A stretch of DNA of 57,869 nt from Levilactobacillus wangkuiensis (GCF_016861605.1 NZ_BOLM01000017.1:1-57869), one strand, 5' to 3'. Counted from the stretch's first letter, positions 1-8,722 are shown. Translations and numbers: made by a program. The notes: a model not told the origin generated them from the letters alone.

Positions 1-55
1 GGCAGCGTTGTGAGACGTGAAGCGGACCAGTACTAATCGGTCGAGGACTTAACCA
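1..55 (+). rRNA. 23S rRNA, 3' end (partial)
   Basis: The first 55 bases match the conserved 3' terminus of bacterial 23S rRNA, including the ACTAATCGGTCGAGGACTT block next to the end. The rest of the gene lies before the window. The 5S gene follows about 75 bases later on the same strand, the usual order in a rRNA operon. Confidence 0.95.
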
Positions 56-130
56 AGTTGAAAAACGTGGTGTTCTCTATAGAAAATAATTTGATGATAT
101 CTAGTTTTGAGGGAATAAGTTCTCTTATAG

Positions 131-247
<117 letters not shown>

Positions 248-253
248 AAACGT

Positions 254-282
254 AAGGAACCCAGTGATGGGTTCCTTTTTTT
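254..282 (+). terminator. rRNA operon terminator
   Basis: The arms AAGGAACCCA and TGGGTTCCTT pair perfectly around a GTGA loop and are followed by a T run. It closes the 23S-5S operon. Confidence 0.9.
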
Positions 283-705
283 GTGCAAAAAATTAAAAGA
301 GGACTGGCGCATGACCGCAGCGGCAGTGTGGCTGGCGCCGCCGTCACGTCAGAAATGAATCCCCAATACAAATTGCATAAACGTTTTACCCATCCACTGC
401 TAGCAGTGCGACTGACATTTTCACAAAAATCTACGGCTTAGCACAGCCAGTGGTTAGGACTAGCTACTAGAAATGGAAAATTCAGCCCCCTGCTGGTCTC
501 AGGTGGCCGTTAAATCTGTCAGCGTCTCCGTGGTAGCTGACACATCTAAATGGCGTTAGAGGCTAACTGTGGGCGTTTTCCTGCCTGAAATCAGTTGTGT
601 GCCATCTTTGCCGGGACCGGGCATTGTGCTATCATTATGACTGTTGTGACTAATCACTACCTAAATTATCTAAAACTATCATAAGAGAGAACAGGTGACA
701 GTAGC
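283..705. other. Intergenic gap, no gene seen
   Basis: About 420 bases between the rRNA terminator and the symporter. I see no ORF with a ribosome binding site. A short TGTCAG/CTGACA hairpin lies near 519-545. A weak promoter candidate for the symporter, TTGCCG at 608 and TATCAT at 630 with a 16-base spacer, is the only regulatory signal I can point to. Confidence 0.4.
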
Positions 706-1992
706 ATGCAGAAGTATCGGAAGTACCGCCTGAGTCTAGGGTGGCAAATTCTGATTGGGCTGATTCTCGGGATTATTCTGGGGGCAGTCTTTTATCAGAA
801 CAAGGTCGCTATCACAGCGATGCAAAACATTGGGAACATGTTTATTGGGTTGATTCAAATGATCGTTCTGCCAATCGTGGTTTCCTGTCTGACCGTTGGG
901 ATCGCCAACATGGGTGACATCAAGCAACTGGGCCGTATTGGTGGGAAGACCATCATTTACTTTGAAATCATGACCACGATTGCGATTGCCTTAGGGTTAT
1001 TGGTTGGGAACATTTTCAAACCCGGGGACTTCATTGATATTCACCAATTACATAGTACCGACATCAGTCAGTACGTTTCCTCTGCCAAATCGGCCGGAAA
1101 CTCCGGTATTTGGGCCACCTTGATGGGGATTATCCCAACCAATATCTTCAAGTCGCTGTCTGAAGGGGACATGATGCCAGTCATCTTCTTCTCCGTCTTC
1201 TTCGGACTGGGAACGGCTGCCATTGGCAAGCAGGGACAGGTCATTATTGATGCCTTAGACGCCGTCTCACAAGTGATGTTCCGCGTGACGAACTGGGTCA
1301 TGCACACGGCACCCATCGGGGTCTGTGCGCTGATTGGGGTCACCATCGCGCAAATGGGGCTGTCGGCGTTGGCACCGTTGGGGTACTTCATCGTCTTAGC
1401 CTACGCGACCATGGCCGTCTTCATTCTCGTGTTCATGGGCTTGGCGGCCCGGTTGTTCGGGTTCCGGTTGTGGGACCTGCTCTACGTCATTAAGGATGAA
1501 GCCATCTTGGCCTTCTCAACGGCGAGTTCCGAAGCAACCTTACCCCGGTTGATCGATAAAATGGACAAGTTCGGGGTTAGCCAAGGGATCGTGTCCTTTG
1601 TGATTCCCACCGGGTACACGTTTAACCTGGATGGATCCGCCATTTACCAGTCATTGGCTGCGCTCTTCCTGGCACAGGCGTACCATATTCACCTGAGTCT
1701 GGGGCAGCAGATTACCTTGCTGGTGGTCTTGATGATTACTAGTAAAGGGATGGCTGGGGTGCCTGGCGCGTCCTTCGTGGTCTTACTGGCGACGGTTTCT
1801 ACGATTGGGGTGCCCATGAGTGGGTTAACCTTTATTGCTGGGATCGACCGGTTAGTTGATATGGGACGGACCGCCGTTAACGTGGTGGGGAACTCCCTGG
1901 CAACCGTGATCATTGGGAAATCTGAACATGAATTTAGCGAGGAGAAGAGTCAGGCTTATCTGGATCATCTTCACTCGGCAAAAGCGAAATAA
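706..1992 (+). CDS. Dicarboxylate/amino acid:cation symporter (DAACS family)
   Basis: A 428-residue integral membrane protein of the GltP/GltT/DctA family. These proteins import glutamate, aspartate or C4-dicarboxylates with protons or sodium, using two re-entrant hairpins. Visible family marks are the serine-rich hairpin segment AFSTASSEATLP near residue 270 and NLDGSAIY near residue 308, in the right order and at the usual length. The start follows AGGTGA by seven bases. The gene stands alone with its own terminator, so it is probably a single transcript. Which substrate and which coupling ion it uses cannot be told from the sequence. Confidence 0.9.
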   Translation: MQKYRKYRLSLGWQILIGLILGIILGAVFYQNKVAITAMQNIGNMFIGLIQMIVLPIVVSCLTVGIANMGDIKQLGRIGGKTIIYFEIMTTIAIALGLLVGNIFKPGDFIDIHQLHSTDISQYVSSAKSAGNSGIWATLMGIIPTNIFKSLSEGDMMPVIFFSVFFGLGTAAIGKQGQVIIDALDAVSQVMFRVTNWVMHTAPIGVCALIGVTIAQMGLSALAPLGYFIVLAYATMAVFILVFMGLAARLFGFRLWDLLYVIKDEAILAFSTASSEATLPRLIDKMDKFGVSQGIVSFVIPTGYTFNLDGSAIYQSLAALFLAQAYHIHLSLGQQITLLVVLMITSKGMAGVPGASFVVLLATVSTIGVPMSGLTFIAGIDRLVDMGRTAVNVVGNSLATVIIGKSEHEFSEEKSQAYLDHLHSAKAK

Positions 1993-1995
1993 TAA

Positions 1996-2040
1996 AAAAG
2001 CAGCGAACCAATCCGTTTTTCGAATTGGTTCGCTGCTTTT
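1996..2040. terminator. Bidirectional terminator
   Basis: AGCAGCGAACCAAT pairs with ATTGGTTCGCTGCT around a short loop, with A and T runs on both sides. It closes the symporter gene and could also stop leftward transcription from the decayed gene beyond it. Confidence 0.85.
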
Positions 2041-2640
2041 TAGTGAAGCGTGTTTGGTAATACCAGCTCATCAACGTCATGGCGGTGGGACCTTGCGGGG
2101 TGATTCCCATCAGCCCATGGGGCCCATCAAATGGCGTTAATAACCAGTTTATGATTGGTTTGGTATTGATTAGTCGTATCGACCGTTAGAGATTAAAAAC
2201 CGACCTAGTTGAAACGGCGTCAGTTACGAAATGTTTTCCTCTCCACTGGGTTCCCCCAACGGTGAAGCATCGCTACGTGGTGTAACGCTATGCGACTAGC
2301 ACGTCAATGCATTATGGTGACATAGTTGCCGAGAAAGACTGGTAACTCTAGCTTGCGTTATCCATTAAGTGGGTGGAACCCGGCTGGCACACGAACGAGT
2401 TCGGGAAGTTCAGACGAGTTACGGTCGGTTGCAACACCGACAGCGTCTGAAATAAAGTGGCCAGTCGTTTCCGTTTAAAGTCTACTAGTCGAACCTCCGC
2501 ATCAAGCTACGGGGTCCGGGATAGGGAAAGCTAGAGGTTTGTCCTCCTCAAAGCGTCAACCAAGAGGCTTGAACAGACTGTAACTTTCCCACCGGCGAGT
2601 AATAACACGCTCCGGGATCATCTAAAAGTTGCGTTGTCAT
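2041..2640 (-). pseudogene. Decayed target gene of the M-box riboswitch
   Basis: A strong CAGGAGGTGATTGAAC ribosome binding site precedes ATG at 2640 on the minus strand, directly after the M-box leader and its terminator hairpin. The frame opens as MTTQLLDDPGACYYSPVG and meets a TGA after 30 codons. Further stops and frame changes follow down to about 2041, although stretches such as FDGPHGLMGITPQ still look coding. I read this as a gene broken by several mutations. In related bacteria M-box leaders control Mg2+ transporters (MgtE, MgtA, CorA), so the lost gene was probably one of these, but what remains is too degraded for me to recognise the family. Confidence 0.5.
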
Positions 2641-2692
2641 GTTCAATCACCTCCTGTAGTAAGTCGACAGTGACAACTGCGACAAATTAAAA

Positions 2693-2718
2693 GCGCTTAG
2701 CCACGACTAGCTAAGCGC
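2693..2718 (-). terminator. Terminator hairpin of the M-box expression platform
   Basis: GCGCTTAGC and GCTAAGCGC form a perfect 9-bp stem followed on the minus strand by a T-rich tract. Its 5' side and loop contain GCTAGTCG (2704-2711 on the plus strand as CGACTAGC), which is complementary to CGACTAGC at the 3' edge of the M-box (2742-2749). That gives mutually exclusive terminator and antiterminator pairings. Confidence 0.75.
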
Positions 2719-2744
2719 ACAATAAAAACATGTGTGATTTTGGC

Positions 2745-2899
2745 TAGTCGTTGAGTTTTAGCACTATACGGCGTAGTTAATTTCATAACAGCTACATTAG
2801 ATCAGGCCTTGAATTGACCTGAACAGCTGACTCATTGGCGTTTCTCGACGTTTCTGAGCAGTAGCATTTTCCGTATAGGAGCCTCACCTAACAGCTTCT
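2745..2899 (-). promoter_or_regulatory. M-box (ykoK) magnesium riboswitch
   Basis: The minus strand reads GTTAGGTGAGGCTCCTATAC, then ATGCTACTGC, GTCGAGAAACGCCAATG and finally ATACGGN-GTGCTAAAACTC-like sequence, all hallmarks of the M-box. This leader RNA binds Mg2+ and then allows the terminator to form. The closing stem CTATACGG/CCGTATAG (2764-2771 with 2871-2878) is perfect. A promoter lies immediately upstream, and a terminator and ribosome binding site downstream. The riboswitch looks intact although the gene it served is broken. Confidence 0.88.
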
Positions 2900-2917
2900 A
2901 ATTTATCTATGTACTTA

Positions 2918-2945
2918 GTATATCTGCTTTCAGCCCACAATGCAA
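2918..2945 (-). promoter_or_regulatory. Promoter of the M-box leader
   Basis: On the minus strand TTGCAT and TATACT are separated by exactly 17 bases, about 20 bases before the first M-box stem. This is a good sigma-A promoter. Confidence 0.7.
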
Positions 2946-3045
2946 GAAAAATGCGTAATCCCTAGCGAATAATAATTATAATAACTAACTATTAAAACCT
3001 TTATAATAGGCGGATGTCTGGTATTTCTCTAGTTTAGAACGATTC

Positions 3046-3074
3046 TTGATTTTGTGGTGGAAACCGCGTATGCT
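3046..3074 (+). promoter_or_regulatory. Promoter of ahpC
   Basis: TTGATT and TATGCT with a 17-base spacer, about 45 bases before the peroxiredoxin start codon. Confidence 0.55.
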
Positions 3075-3120
3075 AGGGGTGTGTTAGAAGTTATCAATTG
3101 AATGAGGGGAGTTTTAAGTC

Positions 3121-3684
3121 ATGAATTATATTGGTTCTGCGTTACCCGATTTTCAAGTCAATGCTTATCAAGACGGCGAGGTACAGTCTTTGACGCCCAC
3201 CGACTTACTGGGCCACTGGTCTGTGTTGTTCTTCTATCCAGCCGACTTTTCTTTTGTTTGTCCCACGGAACTCGGCGACCTGGCAGCGCACTATGCGGCG
3301 TTTCAGAAACAGAATGCGGAGATCTACAGTATTTCTGAAGACACTGAGTTCGTGCATCAAGCCTGGCACGAGCAGAGCGATGAGGTTGGCCACGTGGCTT
3401 ATCCGATGATTGCCGACCCAGCCGGGGTGCTGGCGCGGCACTATGATGTGCTGGATGAGGATGCGGGGCAGGCCTACCGGGGCGTCTTTATCCTGGACCC
3501 TGCCGGCAAGGTACGTTCATACACCATCAACGATATGGGCATCGGCCGCAATGCGGAAGAGATTCTGCGGACGTTGACCGCGGCGCAGTTTGTTGCAGAG
3601 CACGGCGACCGCGTTTGCCCAGCCAATTGGCATCCGGGCGAAGAAACGCTGAAGCCGGGGACAGACCTGGTTGGTAAAATTTAA
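3121..3684 (+). CDS. ahpC: Peroxiredoxin, AhpC type
   Basis: A 187-residue typical 2-Cys peroxiredoxin, a cytoplasmic enzyme that reduces hydrogen peroxide and organic peroxides. The peroxidatic cysteine is Cys47 in SFVCPTEL and the resolving cysteine is Cys166 in RVCPANWHPGE; both motifs are intact and the length is normal. The start follows GAGGGGAG. It has its own promoter and terminator. No ahpF (its usual disulfide reductase) lies nearby, so the electron donor must be encoded elsewhere. AhpC assignment is strong; whether NADH:AhpF or the thioredoxin system recycles it is unknown. Confidence 0.93.
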   Translation: MNYIGSALPDFQVNAYQDGEVQSLTPTDLLGHWSVLFFYPADFSFVCPTELGDLAAHYAAFQKQNAEIYSISEDTEFVHQAWHEQSDEVGHVAYPMIADPAGVLARHYDVLDEDAGQAYRGVFILDPAGKVRSYTINDMGIGRNAEEILRTLTAAQFVAEHGDRVCPANWHPGEETLKPGTDLVGKI

Positions 3685-3696
3685 TTTTTAAATCAG

Positions 3697-3734
3697 TAAA
3701 GGCGCGTCCAGAATAATCCGGACACGCCTTTTAG
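3697..3734 (+). terminator. Terminator after ahpC
   Basis: AAAGGCGCGTCC pairs with GGACACGCCTTT (one mismatch), followed by a short T run. Confidence 0.75.
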
Positions 3735-3776
3735 CGCGCAAAAAAGGCAGCTGCCTGCCCCTCATTGCCTGCTTGT

Positions 3777-4124
3777 TTATTTACCTTCGGCGATGCCAGC
3801 GTACTGTTGTGCGTACCAGCCGTCCCAAGTTAAATCTTTGAGCGCGCCGCTTGCCGTGTAAGGCAGGTTGACCGTCTTCAAAATGGTTAAGAATAGGTCG
3901 CGCTTGTTAGCCAGAACCCCAGCGGCCAGTTGGTCGGGGCTGAAGTTCAGGTTGCTGTAAATGTACATGTTGATATCGTTCATGGCGTAATCAACCTTAA
4001 ACGAAGCCAAGATTTCCAAATCATTGGTTCGGTAGTGCCGTAAATAAAAGTGGACAAAATCAGTTAGAGCAGTGTTTTGGGCATTTTCGTCCAAGTCAGT
4101 GATGGTCAAATCTGGATTTTGCAA
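3777..4124 (-). CDS. Hypothetical protein, TTG start
   Basis: A 115-residue soluble protein with no family that I recognise. The frame is open further upstream to an ATG at 4235. However, GAGGAGG at 4134-4140 lies nine bases before a TTG at 4124, and the longer start has no ribosome binding site, so I chose TTG. The protein begins MQNPDLTITDLDENAQN and ends DGWYAQQYAGIAEGK; it is aromatic-rich and acidic with no membrane segments. It is divergent from the NAD(P)-binding protein at 4421. No function can be assigned. Confidence 0.6.
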   Translation of the reverse strand: MQNPDLTITDLDENAQNTALTDFVHFYLRHYRTNDLEILASFKVDYAMNDINMYIYSNLNFSPDQLAAGVLANKRDLFLTILKTVNLPYTASGALKDLTWDGWYAQQYAGIAEGK

Positions 4125-4356
4125 AATTTGAGACCTCCTCAAAATGTGTGTGTCAAAGCGAGTATCGGTCAAAGTCGGTCGGTGCCCTTCCTTCATTATA
4201 GCATGGGGGCTAGTGGGGTAAAGCAGACTGGTCAAAAAATTTCAGTTGTCAATAACTTCTATAGTGTGGGAATGTGTTAAGCAAATAGGGTCTTGGCCTT
4301 ACAGGCGTCATAATTAAGTAGACAGTACTTTGGACTGAAAGGACGGGTTACGCCGG

Positions 4357-4385
4357 TTAAGCTCGATTAACGCGTAGTGTATAAT
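4357..4385 (+). promoter_or_regulatory. Promoter candidate for the NAD(P)-binding protein
   Basis: A consensus TATAAT at 4380-4385 preceded by TTAAGC at 17 bases. The -10 is excellent and the -35 weak. Confidence 0.45.
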
Positions 4386-4420
4386 GACTATGGAAAGTTT
4401 GGAAGGGAGCTTGAGAACTG

Positions 4421-5062
4421 ATGCGGGTAATGATCGTTGGGGCAAACGGCCACGTGGGTCGGCTATTAGTGGCGCAGCTGTTGGCCAAGGGGGATGAACC
4501 AATTGCCGGATTGCGGCCGGATGAAGATGGCGAGGACTGGGAAGACCAGGGTGTCGCTGTGCGCCGGCTAGACCTCCTAGAGAAGCCTGAGCGGATTGCT
4601 AGCACGTTCATGGATGCCGAGGCCATCATCTTCGCCGCGGGCTCTGGTGGGCGTACCAGGGACGATATGACGCTGCTGATTGACCTGGACGGCGCCGTGA
4701 AGACCATGCAGGCTGCTGAAATTGCTGGCGTCCACCGCTTCTTGATGATCAGCATGTTATTTGCCGAGGACCGCAACCGCTGGGCCGATCCGTTGAAGCC
4801 GTTGTACGTGGCGAAATTTTATGCCGACAACTGGCTAGTTCACCAGACACATCTGGCTTACACCATCGTGCAGCCGGGTGCGCTGTCCTTTCATCCGGGG
4901 ACTGGCAAGGTTAAAAGCGACCCGTTGGCAGTTGGCAGTGTGCCCCGAGAAGACGTTGCTGCCTTCTTAGTGGCGGCGTTGCATGCGCCCCAGACAATCG
5001 GCAAAACTGTGCCGTTATTGCAAGGTGACCAACCGATTGATCAGGTGATTGACCAGTTGTGA
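4421..5062 (+). CDS. NAD(P)H-binding SDR-like protein
   Basis: A 213-residue atypical short-chain dehydrogenase/NAD(P)-binding protein of the YhfK/NmrA-like group. The dinucleotide-binding motif GANGHVG is at residues 7-13 and the second strand ends in an arginine at GLRPDEDG, which suggests NADP(H) preference. FLMISMLFAED and the YVAKFYADNWL segment correspond to the S...Y-x-x-x-K region of the fold. Proteins of this kind are cytoplasmic oxidoreductases or redox sensors of unknown substrate. The gene stands alone and is followed by a small unrelated ORF. Confidence 0.8.
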   Translation: MRVMIVGANGHVGRLLVAQLLAKGDEPIAGLRPDEDGEDWEDQGVAVRRLDLLEKPERIASTFMDAEAIIFAAGSGGRTRDDMTLLIDLDGAVKTMQAAEIAGVHRFLMISMLFAEDRNRWADPLKPLYVAKFYADNWLVHQTHLAYTIVQPGALSFHPGTGKVKSDPLAVGSVPREDVAAFLVAALHAPQTIGKTVPLLQGDQPIDQVIDQL

Positions 5063-5153
5063 GCATAATGGTCGCGTTCGTTAGTGATTCTTGTTAAAAT
5101 GAAGACAGAAATAGAGAGTAGTCGACTGAACATTTGCTAAGGAGGGGACGGTT

Positions 5154-5417
5154 ATGACTGAGAACTTAGTGTTAGACGCGCCAGAAGCTCTGGAGTTAGC
5201 GCACCACCTTGATGAATGGGCGAAATGGCGGCAGACAAAGGACCGGACCACGGCCGATATGGACTGGGACCGGTTCATTGCCAAGAGTCGCGAAAAAGCG
5301 CAATGGCAAGCAGGCCTCGCCACTGAAATTGACCACTGGGAAAACCTCCACGCAATTCAAATGGCACTTGAAGATCGTTTAGCGGGGACCACGGCTGGTG
5401 GCCACACGCGTCAATAG
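5154..5417 (+). CDS. Small hypothetical protein
   Basis: An 87-residue protein with an excellent AAGGAGGGG site before the ATG and a strong terminator after the stop. It is predicted to be helical, rich in Trp, Asp and Glu (DEWAKWRQTKDRTTADMDW), soluble and without a signal peptide. I recognise no family. Gene structure and codon use look real. Confidence 0.65.
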   Translation: MTENLVLDAPEALELAHHLDEWAKWRQTKDRTTADMDWDRFIAKSREKAQWQAGLATEIDHWENLHAIQMALEDRLAGTTAGGHTRQ

Positions 5418-5423
5418 AGCAAT

Positions 5424-5463
5424 TAAAAAACCGTCTGGGGAGTTGGTCCTCAGGCGGTTTTTG
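5424..5463 (+). terminator. Terminator
   Basis: An A-flanked hairpin CCGTCTGGGG / CCTCAGGCGG followed by TTTTT. It may serve both this gene and the convergent TetR gene. Confidence 0.8.
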
Positions 5464-5466
5464 TGC

Positions 5467-6024
5467 TTAAAAGGTCGGGTTGGTGACGGGCAGATCCAGG
5501 CGAATGCGGCATAGAATCTCAGGCATAAACAAGTGCAGTTCATAGCCTAAATCAGTGGCGGATTGGGGCGTGTCGCTCAGAACCCACTGACGCGTGTAGG
5601 TGACGAAGCCGTCGACGAAGAACCGCACGGCCTTGCGTTCGTCAGTTGAGAGCGCCTGGTGGTCACTGTGGGTCGTGATGATGGCCGCAAACTTTTGATT
5701 TAGGTAGTCGCGGAAGAACTGGGTGAAGGCGTTTTGCCCCTCGCTCTGGAAGGCAGTGCGAAAGAAGACGCGGTGTTTTTCCAGGTAAACCGTCATCTTA
5801 GTGAAAATGCCCTGCCAGGTAAAGGCGTCACAGTCCTTGAAAATGTCGGTCATGGCCTCTTCGTAGTAGCTATTGACGACGTCATATTTGTCAGCGAAAT
5901 ATTTGTAAAATGACCCGCGACTGACCCCGGCTTCCGTGAGAATATCATTGACGGTCATGTCTTTAATGGCCTGCCGTTGGGCCAGTGTATAGACGGCGTG
6001 TAAGAGTTGATGGCGAATATCCAT
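5467..6024 (-). CDS. TetR/AcrR family transcriptional regulator
   Basis: A 185-residue one-component repressor. The N-terminal helix-turn-helix is clear at residues 24-43 (TVNDILTEAGVSRGSFYKYF); the C-terminal two thirds would form the ligand and dimer domain. I start at the ATG at 6024 because GGAAGGAG precedes it; the open frame extends further upstream without a binding site. It is divergent from the old-yellow-enzyme gene, and a 20-base palindrome lies between the two, so it most likely represses that gene and itself, with release by an electrophile or other effector (inference). Confidence 0.85.
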   Translation of the reverse strand: MDIRHQLLHAVYTLAQRQAIKDMTVNDILTEAGVSRGSFYKYFADKYDVVNSYYEEAMTDIFKDCDAFTWQGIFTKMTVYLEKHRVFFRTAFQSEGQNAFTQFFRDYLNQKFAAIITTHSDHQALSTDERKAVRFFVDGFVTYTRQWVLSDTPQSATDLGYELHLFMPEILCRIRLDLPVTNPTF

Positions 6025-6062
6025 AGGTCGCGCTCCTTCCAATAAGTAGACAACTGGGGACT

Positions 6063-6082
6063 TTTGTTCAAATATGAACAAA
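6063..6082. promoter_or_regulatory. Probable TetR operator
   Basis: TTTGTTCA-AATA-TGAACAAA is a perfect inverted repeat with 8-base arms in the divergent region between the regulator and the flavin oxidoreductase, about 40 bases before the regulator start. Confidence 0.6.
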
Positions 6083-6168
6083 TTTCACAAATCGTTCGTT
6101 ACTAATAATAAGCGATTCTGTTACAGTAGACAAGTAAAGTTCCTGTGACTAACTTAGGAGGGGTTCAA

Positions 6169-7344
6169 ATGAGTCAATATCAATTTTTGGAACCAGCAAC
6201 GTTAAAGTCCGGCGTGACCGTGAAAAATCGGGTCGTTTTACCACCAATGACGGAGTGCATGTCTTTGGCAAATGGTGAAATTTCACGGGATGAACTGCGG
6301 TATGCCGCGATTCATGCTGGGGGTGTCGGCCTGTTTATCACCCCGGTGGCCTACGTTAATGCTCGTGGTAAAGGCTTTGAGGGCGAGCTGTCCGCTGCCG
6401 AAGACCGGTTCATTCCGGGCCTGACGAAGTTAGCAACGACCATCCAACAGAACGGGACCAAGGCTATTTTGCAAATCTTTAGTGCCGGTCGGATGTCCAG
6501 TTCTGCCATCTTACGGGGGCAACAACCGGTTTCTGCTAGCGCCGTTGCCGCGCCACGTCCGGGGATGGAGACACCAGCCGAACTGACGGATGCCGAGATT
6601 GAGCAAACGATCACTGACTTTGGTGAAGCGACACGGCGGGCCATTCAGGCCGGGTTTGACGGTGTGGAAATCCATGGTGCCAACACCTACCTGATTCAAC
6701 AATTCTTCTCTCCTCACAGCAACCGGCGGACCGACAAGTGGGGTGGCTCTGTTGAAAAGCGGATGACCTTCCCATTGCGTGTTGTAGCCGAGGTGCAGAA
6801 AGCCGTTGCCACCTATTCGGACCGGCCATTTGCCGTCGGCTACCGCTTCTCACCGGAAGAAATTGAGGAACCTGGGATTCGGATGGCGGATACGTTGAAA
6901 TTGGTTCAAAAGCTAGACACTCTGGGTTTGGACTACCTCCACGTTTCGATGGGAAATGTTTGGCGGCCATCGATCAATGATCGGACGGACAAGACGCCGC
7001 TGATCGACCAGATCCAAGATGTGACTCAGGAGACGCCATTGATTTCTGTGGGAAACGTCAAGACGCCTGTCGATGCCGAACGGGTGATGGAAGCCGGCAT
7101 TGACTTCGTTGCGATTGGCCGGGAAAGTATTCGCGAGCCGCATTGGGTCGAGAAGGTCGAAGCTGGGGCCGAGGACAGCATTCGCTACACCTTACCACTC
7201 GCTGATTTGGACGAGCTAGGGATCGCCTCACCATACTTTGATTTCTTGGCGGGGATGGATGCCGGGGGCGCCCATATTGGGTTTGAACCCGCATTAGACA
7301 CGACTGAAAAAGGGAATGCGCAAGACTTAGTATTTCGGAAATAA
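6169..7344 (+). CDS. NADH:flavin oxidoreductase (old yellow enzyme family)
   Basis: A 391-residue FMN-dependent TIM-barrel oxidoreductase that reduces activated C=C bonds of enals, enones or similar electrophiles. The substrate-binding pair His169/Asn172 is present in IHGANTYLIQQF, followed by the family motif SPHSNRRTDKWGGS. The C-terminal phosphate-binding segment FVAIGRESIREPHWVEK is intact. The ATG at 6169 is preceded by TAGGAGGGG; an earlier in-frame codon lacks a site. The divergent TetR gene and shared operator suggest induction by a reactive compound. The natural substrate is unknown. Confidence 0.9.
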   Translation: MSQYQFLEPATLKSGVTVKNRVVLPPMTECMSLANGEISRDELRYAAIHAGGVGLFITPVAYVNARGKGFEGELSAAEDRFIPGLTKLATTIQQNGTKAILQIFSAGRMSSSAILRGQQPVSASAVAAPRPGMETPAELTDAEIEQTITDFGEATRRAIQAGFDGVEIHGANTYLIQQFFSPHSNRRTDKWGGSVEKRMTFPLRVVAEVQKAVATYSDRPFAVGYRFSPEEIEEPGIRMADTLKLVQKLDTLGLDYLHVSMGNVWRPSINDRTDKTPLIDQIQDVTQETPLISVGNVKTPVDAERVMEAGIDFVAIGRESIREPHWVEKVEAGAEDSIRYTLPLADLDELGIASPYFDFLAGMDAGGAHIGFEPALDTTEKGNAQDLVFRK

Positions 7345-7358
7345 AAATGAACCTGAAA

Positions 7359-7395
7359 AATGCCACCCGGGCATCGACCTAGGTGGCAGTTTTTT
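7359..7395. terminator. Shared terminator between convergent genes
   Basis: TGCCACC pairs with GGTGGCA, flanked by AAAAA on one side and TTTTTT on the other. It ends the oxidoreductase gene and overlaps the stop codon of the convergent gene. Confidence 0.75.
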
Positions 7396-7834
7396 AGCTG
7401 AAAGTGCGCCATAATCCGTAGGCTAGCAGAATCAGTGGGGCGAAGATAAACTTACCCAAATTGCTTAATAACTTTGGCAGCCAGTGCTCGTGCGGGACCG
7501 TGTAATCGCGCAAGGGCATTAGGGGCAGACCAGCCGCGTAAATGCTAGCCCATGGCGTTGGTGCCTGGGTCATGGGGTGAGGATGACGGGGCCAGCTAGC
7601 ACGGAGGTGTGACAGTAGGACGGCCACCAGTGGGAAGGTGACGTAACAGAGGGTGAGGTACCACGAGGTTAGGTTCCAAGTAAAGTTGAACTTGCTTAAG
7701 GTAAACTGGCAGTTTAGTAGGATGAGAATGAGCCAGATAGGCAGGGCCTGTAGGTACAGAATGAAGTAGCGACGAGGGGATGCTATTAAGGAAATAGACC
7801 CAGATTTTGGGGACAAGTGCGCGAGGGCTTTCAT
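7394..7834 (-). CDS. Hypothetical membrane protein
   Basis: A 146-residue protein with three or four hydrophobic segments (YFILYLQALPIWLILILL, WYLTLCYVTFPLVAVLL, FIFAPLILLAYGLW). I place the start at ATG 7834, eight bases after TAGGAG; the GTG three codons earlier touches the binding site. I recognise no family. It lies alone between convergent and divergent neighbours. Confidence 0.6.
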   Translation of the reverse strand: MKALAHLSPKSGSISLIASPRRYFILYLQALPIWLILILLNCQFTLSKFNFTWNLTSWYLTLCYVTFPLVAVLLSHLRASWPRHPHPMTQAPTPWASIYAAGLPLMPLRDYTVPHEHWLPKLLSNLGKFIFAPLILLAYGLWRTFS

Positions 7835-8080
7835 GATAATCACTCCTAACTTGGTTTAGTCTCAGTATAGGTGGCCATAACCGGGCGGGTGACAAAAATA
7901 AATCGGTTAGGGTCATGACAGTAAAAACAGTGGGCTAAGGATTAATAGTCATGGTAGTGTTCGGGCACAGCCATTTTAATGATGGGGGACTGGGTGACTA
8001 AAACCATTCACCTAGTCATAGTTCCGAAGATGAGGGTGCTTATGGAACCGTCGTCATAACCATTCTTTTGCAGTTCTTGA

Positions 8081-8109
8081 TTGACAATTCAAGGTGTGTC
8101 AGCGATACT
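8081..8109 (+). promoter_or_regulatory. Promoter of the secreted protein at 8138
   Basis: A consensus TTGACA and GATACT separated by exactly 17 bases, about 30 bases before the start codon. Confidence 0.65.
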
Positions 8110-8137
8110 TTAGAAAATAGTATCGGGGGCGAAGCGG

Positions 8138-8722
8138 ATGGCGAACGGTCGATCAAAGCAAGTGATGGGAATTATTTTAAGTTTAATGTTGGCGACAATT
8201 TGGATGCAGTTATTCACAGCGCCGGTTCACGCGGCGCACCGGCAACTAGCTAGCACGCCCAAGGCCTTACGTGGCTACTGGTATACCTATGGCACCAAAA
8301 CGACCCATCGCCATGCTAGTGACCTGGTTTATTTACACGTGACTGCCAACCATATTGACGGTAGTGTGATTTCTCGCAAGACCATGAAATTAGGCTTGCA
8401 AACGTTCAGCGGGGCGAATCTGAATCCGGGGAATCCAATTGCTACAAAGTTACGTGCCAATAAGACTAATACGCTGTACCAAATCAACCGCAATCATTGG
8501 CAGTTGCATGCGCTGCTGTCGACGGCAGATGGCAAACTGTATGCCACCGGTCGATATGCGCTGAAGGGCCAGAAAACGCTGTTCTTCCAAGGGCTGGGCA
8601 GCACCAAGGGATTTAACGATCATCCTTTGGCGGTCCACGAACGTTTACACGGGAAGCATCCGGTTATCAAGTATACGAAAATCAGTCGGCAGTATCTGCA
8701 ATCGATTGGCATCTTTGACTGA
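8138..8722 (+). CDS. Secreted protein, LRGxW family
   Basis: A 194-residue exported protein. Residues 1-33 form a Sec signal peptide (basic start, hydrophobic core, cleavage near PVHAA). The mature part begins with the motif PKALRGYWYTYG, which recurs in eight of the small exported proteins at 43-51 kb, so this is a distant stand-alone paralogue of that cluster. The remainder is rich in beta-prone and basic residues with no anchor motif (no LPxTG, no lipobox). Function is unknown; a lipocalin-like or cell-wall-binding beta-barrel is possible. It has its own promoter. Confidence 0.75.
   Translation: MANGRSKQVMGIILSLMLATIWMQLFTAPVHAAHRQLASTPKALRGYWYTYGTKTTHRHASDLVYLHVTANHIDGSVISRKTMKLGLQTFSGANLNPGNPIATKLRANKTNTLYQINRNHWQLHALLSTADGKLYATGRYALKGQKTLFFQGLGSTKGFNDHPLAVHERLHGKHPVIKYTKISRQYLQSIGIFD

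Noticed and set aside
3102-3338. 78-codon frame overlapping ahpC
   Set aside because: It is a frame-shifted shadow of the peroxiredoxin gene and opens within its ribosome binding site.
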